DNA of 64,000 nt from Burkholderiales bacterium JOSHI_001 (GTDB lineage: Bacteria > Pseudomonadota > Gammaproteobacteria > Burkholderiales > Burkholderiaceae_C). The stretch spans positions 1,666,921 to 1,730,920 of the forward strand of contig CM001438.1 of NCBI GenBank assembly GCA_000244995.1. Reading direction: 5' to 3'. The notes under the pieces were generated by a model that did not search any database, was not told the DNA's origin, and saw only the letters and a list, made by a program, of their open reading frames with translations. Shown one piece after another: positions 1 to 9,765 of this stretch (its first letter is position 1; each line of letters opens with the position of its first letter). Made by a program: the position numbers and the translations under genes.

Positions 1-2144
<2,144 letters not shown>

Positions 2145-2148
<4 letters not shown>

Positions 2149-3053
2149 CGGGTGGCGAGGGCTGCGCTCGGCTTGGCCCCGTCAAAGCCGAAGCGTGATA
2201 CGGTTCGACGGAATTCGGGCTGGTCTTGCAGCACCTGAAGGGCCTGGTCGAACGCTCGGGCCAGGGCCAGGTCCTGGGGGTGGAACGCCAGGGCAGCGCG
2301 GCTGGCGGGGACGGTCGGTGCGCCCTCGGCTGCGGCGAGCAGGGCCTGGCAGCACGAACCCAGCGTGCCGGCCAGGTGGCGCACCGTGGGCAAAGAAAGC
2401 GCCAGCGCATCCACCCGGCTGGCCAGCAGCATGGCCTGGCCGGCCTGGGCGTCGGGCACGGGCCAGAGCTGTGTGTCCGGCAGACCCAGTTCGGCCAGAA
2501 CGGCCTGCTCGGCCGAGCCCTGGAGGACCGCCACCTTCACCCCAAGCCGGCCCTTCAGGTCGCCATAGGCACCCAGGGCCTTGGGGTTGCCCACCACCGT
2601 CAGCCAGCCCGGGTGAACGGCCACCAGGGGCTGCGAAAAGCGCACCAGCTTCTCGCGCGCTGGCGTGACGAACAGCCCCGCGGCGACCAGGTCGATGCGG
2701 CGTTCCTGCAGCGCCGGGATCAGCGCATCGAAGCCCATCTGCACCCAGGTGATGCGGTGCAGGCCGGCGTGGGCGGCCAACTGGCGCGTGAGTTCCGGAA
2801 AGGCGCCGCTGACCTGGCCGTCGGGCAGCACCATGGCGTAGGGCGCCTCCACGCTGTAGCCCACGCGCAGTTCACCGGCTTGCTGAACCCGCCGCAGTGA
2901 GCCGTCGTCGCCCAGACCCGTGCCGTAGCCGGCGGATTTCAGGCCCTGCAGCACCAGGGCGGACATGGCCAGCGCGCCGGCCCCCCACCACCAGCGGGAC
3001 CACCGACGCGCCTGCGCACTGCCCTGTGCACCCACGAAATCGCCTCCTGTCAT
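2145..3053 (-). CDS. Periplasmic solute-binding protein (SBP family 3), partner of the sensor kinase
   Basis: 302-residue protein of the amino-acid-binding (SBP_bac_3) fold. An N-terminal hydrophobic stretch, about residues 20-38 ([18 protein letters not shown]), acts as signal peptide or anchor. The mature part begins [15 protein letters not shown], the usual first strand of the family. [17 protein letters not shown] and [19 protein letters not shown] are also family-like. No ABC permease or ATPase gene is adjacent; the next gene, overlapping by four bases, is the histidine kinase. The likely role is therefore ligand sensing rather than import, like the periplasmic Venus-flytrap domains fused to BvgS/EvgS kinases. 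This role is inferred from context. The ligand is unknown. Confidence 0.85.
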
Positions 3054-3170
3054 ACGCCGCCCGCTCCCGTACCGGCCGGGCGGTTTGCGCGGGCCCGGAG
3101 GAACTGGTCAGTCTAACGTCATCGCTTCGCGTGCGGTCGGCCGGTCAGGGTTTGACCTGCGCCGCGGCCA

Positions 3171-4286
3171 TCAGTCGCTGGCGCCCAGCGTGACCGCGGC
3201 CTTGCGGGTCTGCCCGGCGCGCCACAGGCTGAGCGTGACACTGTCGCCGGGCTTGTGGCGTTCCAGCTGCGTGAGCAGGTCGTCCAGGTCGGCCACGGCG
3301 TCGTCGTTCACGGCGGTGACCACGTCGCCCGCCAACAGGGCGCCGTTGGCGCCGCGGCGGAAGGGTTGCAGGCCGCCGCGCGCCGCTGGGCTGCCCGGGG
3401 CCACGCCGACCAGCGGCACCCCACCGGGCAGGCCCAGGGCCTTGGCAAAGGACTCGGGGCCCGAGGTGACGCCCAGCGCCGGGCGCACCACGCGACCGTC
3501 GCGGATGAGGCGCGGCACGATGCGGTTGACCTCGTCCACCGGAATGGCGAAGCCGATGCCGGCGCTGGCGCCGCTGGGGCTGTAGATGGCGGTGTTCACG
3601 CCGATCAGCCGGCCGGCGCCGTCCAGCAAGGGGCCGCCGGAATTGCCGGGGTTGATGGCGGCGTCGGTCTGGATCACGCCGCGGATGGTGCGGCGCGTCA
3701 CCGAGTCGATTTCGCGGTTCAGCGCGCTGACGATGCCCACGGTCAGGGTCTGGTCCAGGCCGAAGGGGTTGCCGATGGCAAACACCTTCTGGCCCACCTG
3801 CAGGTCGCGGCTGCTGCCCACCGCGATGGGCGGCAGCTTGTCCTTGGGCGCCTTGATGCGCAGCACGGCGATGTCGCGGTCGGGGTAGGCGCCCACCAGC
3901 TCGGCCTGCCAGCTGCTCTGGTCGGCCAGCGTCACCTGGGCCGCGTTGCCGCCCTGGATGACGTGGAAGTTGGTCACCACGTGGCCGGCGCCGTCCCAGA
4001 TGAAGCCGGTGCCGGTACCGCTGGGCACCTGGCTCATGTTCAGCGAAAAGAAGTCGCGCTGGTTCTGCAGCGTGGTGATGTGCACCACCGACGGCGAGGT
4101 GGCCTTGAACACATTGATGTTGTTCTGTTCGTCGGCGGCCAGGGGCGCGCGCGGGGCCACGGCCCGCGGCGCGGCGTCAGGGCGGTTCTGGACCCAGGCC
4201 GGCACGGCCCACAGGGCCAGCAGCCCGCCCACGGCGGACAGGCTGGCCAGGGTGAAGAGGCGGGCGAACCGGGAGGTCTTGGACAT
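3171..4286 (-). CDS. HtrA/DegQ-family periplasmic serine protease with one PDZ domain
   Basis: 371 residues from ATG 4286. An upstream in-frame TTG at 4301 is also possible but has no better ribosome site. The N-terminal helix (FTLASLSAVGGLLALWAVPAW) is a signal anchor. The trypsin-like domain has the full triad: His in VTNFHVI, Asp in YPDRDIAVL, Ser in NPGNSGGPLL. One PDZ domain follows (GVPLVGVAPGSPAARGGLQP to the C-terminus), so the architecture is DegS/single-PDZ rather than two-PDZ DegP. It cleaves or senses misfolded envelope proteins. It is transcribed alone, and a heat-shock-type promoter candidate lies just upstream. The gap at 3054-3170 between this gene and the binding-protein gene shows no clear element. 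Confidence 0.92.
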   Translation of the reverse strand: MSKTSRFARLFTLASLSAVGGLLALWAVPAWVQNRPDAAPRAVAPRAPLAADEQNNINVFKATSPSVVHITTLQNQRDFFSLNMSQVPSGTGTGFIWDGAGHVVTNFHVIQGGNAAQVTLADQSSWQAELVGAYPDRDIAVLRIKAPKDKLPPIAVGSSRDLQVGQKVFAIGNPFGLDQTLTVGIVSALNREIDSVTRRTIRGVIQTDAAINPGNSGGPLLDGAGRLIGVNTAIYSPSGASAGIGFAIPVDEVNRIVPRLIRDGRVVRPALGVTSGPESFAKALGLPGGVPLVGVAPGSPAARGGLQPFRRGANGALLAGDVVTAVNDDAVADLDDLLTQLERHKPGDSVTLSLWRAGQTRKAAVTLGASD

Positions 4287-4322
4287 GGGCGCAGGGGGCA
4301 AAAGCCAGGGTCAGGCCATCTT

Positions 4323-4350
4323 AAGTAGGGCGCGTTTCCGGCTTGTCAAG
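4323..4350 (-). promoter_or_regulatory. Candidate sigma-32 (RpoH)-type promoter of the HtrA-like protease
   Basis: Read on the minus strand there is CTTGACA, 13 bases, then CCCTACTT. This is close to the RpoH pattern CTTGAAA-N13/14-CCCCATNT. The inferred start point leaves a short leader before ATG 4286. The TTGACA also matches a sigma-70 -35, but there is no good -10 at 17 bases. Promoter class is inferred from pattern only. Confidence 0.4.
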
Positions 4351-4387
4351 GCCCCGGCGTGCCCGCGGCCGGGCGGGAAGCCGGCGT

Positions 4388-4840
4388 TCAGCCGCCGCGG
4401 GCGTGCCCGATCATGCGGTCCAGCAGGGCGCCCAGCTGGCGGCGCTCGGTGGCCGAGAGCACCCCGAAGATGTCGCGGTTGCGCCGTTCGATCAGCGCCA
4501 TCACCCGCTTGTGCAGCGCTGCGCCGCGTGGGGTGAGCGCCAGCACCACGCCGCGGCCGTCCACCGGGCTGGCCACCTTGCTGACCCAGCCCTGGTTCAC
4601 CAGCGCCTGGGCGGCGCGGCTGGCCTGGCCCTTGTCCAGGTTGGCGCGCTGGGCCAGGTCCACCACCGACAGCGGCGCGAAGGCGCCGATGGCCGCCAGG
4701 CAGCGGCCTTCGCCCAGGGCCAGGCCGCATTCGGCCAGGTAGGCGTCGGCGCTGGCCTTGTCGCTCAGTTTGTGCAGCAGGTGCAGGCGGTAGCTGAGCG
4801 TGCGGTCCAGCGGCGTGGCAAGGGCGGTGCGGGAGGCCAT
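4388..4840 (-). CDS. MarR-family transcriptional regulator
   Basis: 150 residues from ATG 4840. A GTG 21 bases upstream (4861) would add MRGYTAA, with no ribosome site to favour it. The winged-helix region contains LSVVDLAQRANLDKGQASRAAQALVNQGWVSK, where the recognition helix is DKGQASRAAQAL. The wing DGRGVVLALTPRG and the dimerising C-terminal helix FGVLSATERRQLGALLDRM follow. MarR proteins are ligand-responsive dimeric repressors, often of aromatic catabolism or efflux. The gene is divergent from the FAD monooxygenase, and a perfect palindrome sits in the shared 130-base gap, so it most likely controls that operon and itself. Confidence 0.9.
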   Translation of the reverse strand: MASRTALATPLDRTLSYRLHLLHKLSDKASADAYLAECGLALGEGRCLAAIGAFAPLSVVDLAQRANLDKGQASRAAQALVNQGWVSKVASPVDGRGVVLALTPRGAALHKRVMALIERRNRDIFGVLSATERRQLGALLDRMIGHARGG

Positions 4841-4907
4841 GGCCGCAGTGTAGCCACGCACCGGTCCTCAGGCCAGGCGGCCAACCGGGAGGTGGTTGCA
4901 GGGGCAT

Positions 4908-4935
4908 CCACTTGGTTGCGTGTACAACCAAGTGG
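4908..4935. promoter_or_regulatory. Perfect 28-bp palindromic operator, probable MarR site
   Basis: CCACTTGGTTG, 6 bases, then CAACCAAGTGG: 11-bp arms with no mismatch. It lies between marR and the FAD monooxygenase gene. The size and half-site spacing suit a MarR dimer. It overlaps the candidate promoter of the plus-strand operon, which fits repression by blocking polymerase. Confidence 0.75.
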
Positions 4936-4944
4936 CGCTACATT
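4916..4944 (+). promoter_or_regulatory. Candidate sigma-70 promoter of the FAD monooxygenase operon
   Basis: TTGCGT (4916-4921), 17 bases, TACATT (4939-4944). Both hexamers are weak matches, but the spacing is ideal and the -35 and spacer are covered by the palindrome at 4908-4935. Confidence 0.4.
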
Positions 4945-4970
4945 GCCAGGCTTCGCCGGAGCCCTTTCCC

Positions 4971-6686
4971 ATGCACCAGCCACAGGCGCAACCGCGCGCT
5001 TCCATCTACTACCGCTACCAGGTGTTCCCGGCCGCGCCGCGGCCCGCACCGGGGGCGGACGCCCTGGGCGGCGCGGCCGTGGTGGTGGTGGGTGCCGGCC
5101 CCATCGGCCTGACCATCGCGCTGGACCTGGCCCGGCACGGCGTGCGCGTTGTGCTGCTGGCGGCCGAACGGCAGGTGAGCGAGGGCAGCCGGGCCATCGT
5201 GTTCACACGCCGGTCGATGGAAATCCTGCAGCAGGTGGGCGTGGCCGATGCGATGCTGGCGCGTGGCCTGCCCTGGCGCTTCGGCAATTCCTTCTACCGC
5301 GGCCAGTGCATCTTCCGCCTGCAGGCGCCGCAGGACGAGAACGACCGCTTCGGCCCGCTGCTGAACCTGCAGCAGCAGGTCCTGGAAGAAGCGCTGGTGA
5401 ACGCGGTGGCGGGCCAGCCGCTGATCGAACTGCGCTGGGGCCACAAGCTCACCGGGCTGGTCAGCGACGACAGCGGCGCCACCCTCAGCGTGGACACCGA
5501 GCAGGGTGAGTACACGCTGCGCACCCCCTGGCTGGTGGCGGCCGACGGCGCGCGTTCTTTCGTGCGCCAGGCGCTGGACCTGCGCATGGAAGGTGATGCC
5601 TACGAGGGCCGCTTCGTCATTGCCGACATCCGCGTCGATCTGCCCTACCCCACCGAGCGCCGCGCCTACTTCGACCCCGACTGGAACCCCGGCAACACGG
5701 TGCTGATGCACAAGGAACCCGAAGGCATCTGGCGCATCGACTACCAGTTGCCCGCCGGTGAAACGCCCGAGCAGGCGCTGGCGCCCGCCGCCCTGAAGGC
5801 CCGCATCGACGCCCAACTGGCCATGATCGGCCACGCCGGTGTGCCCTGGGAACTGGACTGGTGCTCGGTGTACTCGGCCCGCGCCATGACCTTGCCCGGC
5901 TACGTGCACGGGCGCGTGCTGTTCACCGGCGACGCGGCCCATCTGCTGCCCATCTTTGGCGTGCGCGGGGCCAACACCGGCTTCCAGGACGCCCACAACC
6001 TGGGCTGGAAACTGGCCGCGGTGGTCAAGGGCCTGGCGCCAGCCGCGCTGCTGCACAGCTACAGCCATGAACGCGTGGGCGCGGCGCGCGAGATCATCCA
6101 GGAAGCCGGCAAGAGCACCCGTTTCATGACCCCGCCCAGCGCCGGCTTCCGCCTGCTGCGCGACGCCACGCTGCAACTGGCGCTGCGCCACGACTTTGTG
6201 CGTCCGCTGCTGCACTGGCGCACCTCGCGGGCGCACGACTACCTGGATTCACCGCTGAACAGCGCGGACGACAGCGGCCTGCCCGGCCCGCGCCCGGGGG
6301 CCCCCATGCCCGACGTTCAACTGGCACCCGGGCAGCACCTGATGGACGCCACCGGGCCGGCCTTCCACCTGCTGCTGGCGGGCGACGCGGCACGGGCCGA
6401 CCTGGCCCCGGCCATTGCGCGCTGGCGCCAGCGCGGGGTGGCCCTGGTGCTGTGGTCGGCCGGGCCGCAGGCCGCGCCCGGCGCCGCGGCCCACTGGCCC
6501 GACGCCAGCGGTCGCCTGCGCCAGCGCTACGGCCTGCAAGCCACGGCCGCCGGCGCCTGGCTCATCCGCCCCGACCAGCACCTGGCCGCGCGTTTCGCCG
6601 GCCCGGCCGGCAGTGCGCCGGGCGCGCACTGGCTGGACGCCGCACTCGCCCGAGCCCTGGCGCTGCAAACTGTGGAGGCCGCATGA
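4971..6686 (+). CDS. FAD-dependent aromatic-ring monooxygenase (PheA/MhpA-like)
   Basis: 571 residues. Class A flavoprotein hydroxylase: NAD(P)H- and O2-dependent hydroxylation of an aromatic acid or phenol. Visible motifs are the FAD-binding GAGPIG at residues 41-46, the DG motif in LVAADGARSFVRQ, and the GD motif in GRVLFTGDAAHLLPIFGVRGAN followed by NTGFQDAHNLGWKLA. The last 120 or so residues form the thioredoxin-like C-terminal domain seen in MhpA/phenol hydroxylase relatives. ATG 4971 is the first start after the promoter/operator region. Its stop overlaps the DUF2783 gene (ATGA). The substrate cannot be read from sequence; MarR control and the neighbouring TRAP transporter and PaaG-like isomerase suggest an aromatic carboxylate. 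Confidence 0.9.
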   Translation: MHQPQAQPRASIYYRYQVFPAAPRPAPGADALGGAAVVVVGAGPIGLTIALDLARHGVRVVLLAAERQVSEGSRAIVFTRRSMEILQQVGVADAMLARGLPWRFGNSFYRGQCIFRLQAPQDENDRFGPLLNLQQQVLEEALVNAVAGQPLIELRWGHKLTGLVSDDSGATLSVDTEQGEYTLRTPWLVAADGARSFVRQALDLRMEGDAYEGRFVIADIRVDLPYPTERRAYFDPDWNPGNTVLMHKEPEGIWRIDYQLPAGETPEQALAPAALKARIDAQLAMIGHAGVPWELDWCSVYSARAMTLPGYVHGRVLFTGDAAHLLPIFGVRGANTGFQDAHNLGWKLAAVVKGLAPAALLHSYSHERVGAAREIIQEAGKSTRFMTPPSAGFRLLRDATLQLALRHDFVRPLLHWRTSRAHDYLDSPLNSADDSGLPGPRPGAPMPDVQLAPGQHLMDATGPAFHLLLAGDAARADLAPAIARWRQRGVALVLWSAGPQAAPGAAAHWPDASGRLRQRYGLQATAAGAWLIRPDQHLAARFAGPAGSAPGAHWLDAALARALALQTVEAA

Positions 6687-6877
6687 ACATCCCATCCCCG
6701 GGCCTGAGCCTGGCCGACCTGGAGGCGGTGTACGACCGCCTGGCGCTGGCCATCGACCAGGCCGGCGAAGCCCGTGCGCCGCTGATGCTGAGCAAGCTGG
6801 CGCTGCTGCTGGCCCAAGAGCTGGGTGATGGCGCTCGCTTCGACGCCTTGCTGCAGCAGGCCCTGGCCGACCTTTGA
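6683..6877 (+). CDS. DUF2783 small protein
   Basis: 64 residues, starting inside the stop of the monooxygenase gene (ATGA). The sequence is mainly helical and acidic (LADLEAVYDRLALAID, LMLSKLALLLAQELGD) and matches the DUF2783 pattern as I know it. In Burkholderiales these proteins recur directly after FAD-dependent oxidoreductases, so it may be a small subunit or stabiliser of the enzyme. That role is inferred from gene order only; no catalytic residues are evident. Confidence 0.8.
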   Translation: MNIPSPGLSLADLEAVYDRLALAIDQAGEARAPLMLSKLALLLAQELGDGARFDALLQQALADL

Positions 6878-6897
6878 GCGGGTGCCTGCCGCGTTTT

Positions 6898-6922
6898 GCA
6901 TGGCAGGGTTTACCAGCCATGC
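6898..6922. promoter_or_regulatory. Inverted repeat upstream of the MetE-like gene
   Basis: GCATGGC, 11 bases, GCCATGC: perfect 7-bp arms in the 132-base gap after the DUF2783 gene. It could be an operator or an RNA hairpin separating the oxygenase pair from the MetE/TRAP genes. No T-tract follows, so it is not a classical terminator. Confidence 0.35.
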
Positions 6923-7009
6923 CAAGATGCGATACCTGCTATGGCCTGGCGCGGTCGCACCCGGTGCTGGGCCCCTGGGCAGAATGTCGAGTCAAAGCCT
7001 GGAGACACC

Positions 7010-8125
7010 ATGACCCTGCGCACCACGCCGCCCTTTCGCGCCGACCATGTTGGCAGCTTCCTGCGCCCCAAGTTCCTGCTGGACGCGCGTGAGCAGAAGG
7101 CGCGCGGCGAGATCACGGCCGAGCAACTGCGTGCGGTGGAAGACAAGGCCATCACCGAGATCGTGAAGTTCCAGCAGGACGTGGGCCTGCAGAGCATCAC
7201 CGACGGCGAGTTCCGCCGCACCTACTTCCACATCGACTTCCTGGAACAACTGGGCGGCGTGAAGACCGACATCCCGGTCACCGTCAGGAAGCCCGACGGC
7301 AGCGAAGAACTGGCCCCGCCGGTGATGCGCGTGATCGACAAGGTGCGGCACGTGAAGGACATCCAGCGTGCCGACTTCGAGTACCTGAAGTCCCAGATTG
7401 CGGCAGGCCTCACCCCGAAAGTGACCATCCCTTCGCCCACCATGCTGCACTTTCGCGGCGGGCGGGCCGGCATCAGCAAGGACGCCTACCCCGAACTGGA
7501 CCCGGCCTTCTACGACGATGTGGCGCAGGCCTATGGCGAAGAGCTGCAAAGCCTGTTCGACGCCGGTTGCCGCTACGTGCAGATGGACGACACCAACCTG
7601 GCCTACCTGTGCGACGACAAGATGCGCGAGGCCGCGCGCCAGCGCGGTGACGACCCCAACGAACTGCCGCACCGCTACGCCGGCTTCATCAACAAGGTGG
7701 TGGCGCGCAAGCCCGCGGGCATGACCCTGGCCATGCACCTGTGCCGCGGCAACTTCAAGAGCACCCATGCGGCGGCCGGCAACTACGAACCCGTGGCCGA
7801 GGCCCTGCTGGCCGAGATGAACCTGGACGCCTACTTCCTGGAGTACGACGACGACCGCTCGGGCGACTTCCGCCCGCTGCGCTTCCTGCCCAAGGGCAAG
7901 ATCGTGGTGCTGGGCCTGGTGACCACCAAGTTCGGCGAAATGGAAAGCAAGGACGCGCTGAAACGCCGCATTGCCGAGGCCGCGCAGTACGCGCCGCTGG
8001 AGCAGCTGTGCCTGTCGCCGCAGTGCGGCTTCTCCAGCACCGTGCACGGCAACAACATCGCCGTGGCGGCGCAGCGCGACAAGCTGCGCCTGGTGGTGGA
8101 GGTGGCCGACGAGGTCTGGCGCTGA
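7010..8125 (+). CDS. Cobalamin-independent methionine synthase-like methyltransferase (MetE C-terminal domain only)
   Basis: 371 residues, with GGAGA seven bases before ATG 7010. It is a single catalytic (C-terminal MetE) barrel; full MetE is about twice this length because of its N-terminal domain. Zinc ligands can be assigned: His and Cys in AMHLCRGN, Glu in FLEYDD, Cys in LSPQCGFSS. The N-terminal HVGSFLRP and ITDGEFRR are family signatures. Stand-alone domains transfer methyl groups from folates or other donors to a thiol. Next to a monooxygenase and a TRAP importer, it could remove a methyl group from an imported O- or S-methylated substrate (inference). Otherwise it is an alternative methionine synthase. 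Confidence 0.85.
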   Translation: MTLRTTPPFRADHVGSFLRPKFLLDAREQKARGEITAEQLRAVEDKAITEIVKFQQDVGLQSITDGEFRRTYFHIDFLEQLGGVKTDIPVTVRKPDGSEELAPPVMRVIDKVRHVKDIQRADFEYLKSQIAAGLTPKVTIPSPTMLHFRGGRAGISKDAYPELDPAFYDDVAQAYGEELQSLFDAGCRYVQMDDTNLAYLCDDKMREAARQRGDDPNELPHRYAGFINKVVARKPAGMTLAMHLCRGNFKSTHAAAGNYEPVAEALLAEMNLDAYFLEYDDDRSGDFRPLRFLPKGKIVVLGLVTTKFGEMESKDALKRRIAEAAQYAPLEQLCLSPQCGFSSTVHGNNIAVAAQRDKLRLVVEVADEVWR

Positions 8126-8184
8126 TTCCGGGGGCCCAGCGCTCCCCCATCCGCCCCACAATCCCGCACCCCATGGAGGTTTGC

Positions 8185-9216
8185 ATGAAGAACCCGATCC
8201 GCCAGGCCCTGGCCTGTGCCGCTGCCGCCCTGCTGTGCACTGGCGCGCTGGCGCAGGACGTGACGCTGAAGTTCCAGCACATCTGGAACCCCCAGGCCAT
8301 GGCCTCGGTGAATGTCATCGCGCCCTTCTGCGACCAGATCGCCGCCGAGAGCAAGGGCCGCATGAAGTGCCAGGTGTTCCCGGCCATGAGCATGGGCGGC
8401 ACCCCACCGCAGTTGGTGGACCAGGTGAAGGACGGGGTGGTGGACCTCACCATCACGCTGCCGGGATACACCGCCGGGCGCTTCCCGGCACTGGAAGTCT
8501 TCGAGCTGCCCTTCATGACCAACAGCGCCGAAACCGGCGCCCGCGCGGCCTGGGACTACCTGCAGAAATACGCGCTGAAGGAATTCCCGGGCACCAAGAT
8601 CCTGGCCATCTGGGTGCACGACGAAGGTTATGTGCACACCCGCGACAAGCCGGTCAAGGTACTGGCCGACTTCAAGGGCCTGAAGATGCGCGCGCCCACG
8701 CGCCAGACCAACCGTCTGCTGACGACGCTGGGCGCCTCGCCGGTGGGCATGCCGCTGCCGGCCATCGTGGACGCGGTGAGCAAGGGCACCATCGACGGCT
8801 TCCTGCTGCCCTGGGAGGTGATGCCCAGCCTGAAGCTGCAGGAGATGGTGAAGTACCACGCCGAGACCGACCCCTCGCGCCCGGCTCTCTACAGCGCGGT
8901 CTTCGTCTTTGCGATGAACCAGGCCAAGTACGACAGCCTGCCGGCCGACCTGAAGGCGGTGATCGACAAGCACAGCGGCGCGGCGGTGTCCCAGGCCATT
9001 GGCAAGGTGTGGGACAACAGCCAGGCCGCCGGCCGCAAGGCGGCGCAGGAGCGCGGCAATACCTTCACCATGATCCCGGCGACCGAGCTGGACCACTGGA
9101 TCAAGGCCAGTGCGCCGCTGTACGACGACTTCGTGGCCGACATGGACAAGAAGGGCATGCCCGGCAAGCAGATGCTGCAGGACGCGCGCGACCTGCTGGT
9201 GAAGTACCGCAAATAG
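8185..9216 (+). CDS. dctP: TRAP transporter substrate-binding protein DctP
   Basis: 343 residues with a strong ribosome site (GGAGGT) before ATG 8185 and a cleavable signal peptide ending ALAQDV. The fold is DctP-type: LKFQHIWNP near the start, the acid-binding region LKMRAPTRQTNRLLTTLGASPVGMP, then GTIDGFLLPWEVMPSLKL. In the family the conserved Arg of the KMRAP-type strand salt-bridges a ligand carboxylate, so the cargo is an organic acid. First gene of the three-gene TRAP set, 59 bases after the MetE-like gene. Confidence 0.93.
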   Translation: MKNPIRQALACAAAALLCTGALAQDVTLKFQHIWNPQAMASVNVIAPFCDQIAAESKGRMKCQVFPAMSMGGTPPQLVDQVKDGVVDLTITLPGYTAGRFPALEVFELPFMTNSAETGARAAWDYLQKYALKEFPGTKILAIWVHDEGYVHTRDKPVKVLADFKGLKMRAPTRQTNRLLTTLGASPVGMPLPAIVDAVSKGTIDGFLLPWEVMPSLKLQEMVKYHAETDPSRPALYSAVFVFAMNQAKYDSLPADLKAVIDKHSGAAVSQAIGKVWDNSQAAGRKAAQERGNTFTMIPATELDHWIKASAPLYDDFVADMDKKGMPGKQMLQDARDLLVKYRK

Positions 9217-9267
9217 ATCCCGACACGGGAACAGGCGGCGCGGCATGGCGCCGGGAGGGAGACAAGG

Positions 9268-9765
9268 ATGAGAACCCTGCTGCGGCGCGTGTCGCTGTGG
9301 TTTGCCCTGGCCGGTGGCGCCGCCGCCTGTGCCAGCGGCCTGATGACGGTGGCCAGCATCGTCGGCCGCGCGTTGGCGAGCAAGCCCATCCCGGGCGACG
9401 TGGAACTGGTGCAGTTCGGCATTGCGCTGTGCATCTCGCTGTGCCTGCCCTGGTGCCAGCTGCACCGGGCCAACATCATCGTGGACTTCTTCACCCAGAA
9501 GCTGCGCCCGCGCGCCATCGGCGCCCTGGATGCCCTGGGCGCGCTGCTGCTGGCCGCGATGTGCGCGCTGCTGGCCTGGCGCACCGCGACCGGCGCGCTG
9601 GCGGTGGCTGACGCCGGAGAAACCACCATGATCATCGGCCTGCCGATGTGGTGGACCTACGTGATGCTGGCGCCCGGCCTGGCGCTGACCGCATTGATCG
9701 CGCTGTGGCAGATGGTCACCTTGCTCGGCGGCGGTTCGGTCGACGTCCAACCGAGCGAAGCATGA
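9268..9765 (+). CDS. dctQ: TRAP transporter small membrane subunit DctQ
   Basis: 165 residues with four predicted membrane helices (for example LWFALAGGAAACASGLMTVASI, FGIALCISLCLPWCQL, ALGALLLAAMCALLAW, WWTYVMLAPGLALTALIALW). It bridges the binding protein and the DctM channel in the inner membrane. GGAGGGAGACAAGG lies just before ATG 9268. The stop overlaps the dctM start (ATGA), which implies coupled translation. Confidence 0.92.
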   Translation: MRTLLRRVSLWFALAGGAAACASGLMTVASIVGRALASKPIPGDVELVQFGIALCISLCLPWCQLHRANIIVDFFTQKLRPRAIGALDALGALLLAAMCALLAWRTATGALAVADAGETTMIIGLPMWWTYVMLAPGLALTALIALWQMVTLLGGGSVDVQPSEA

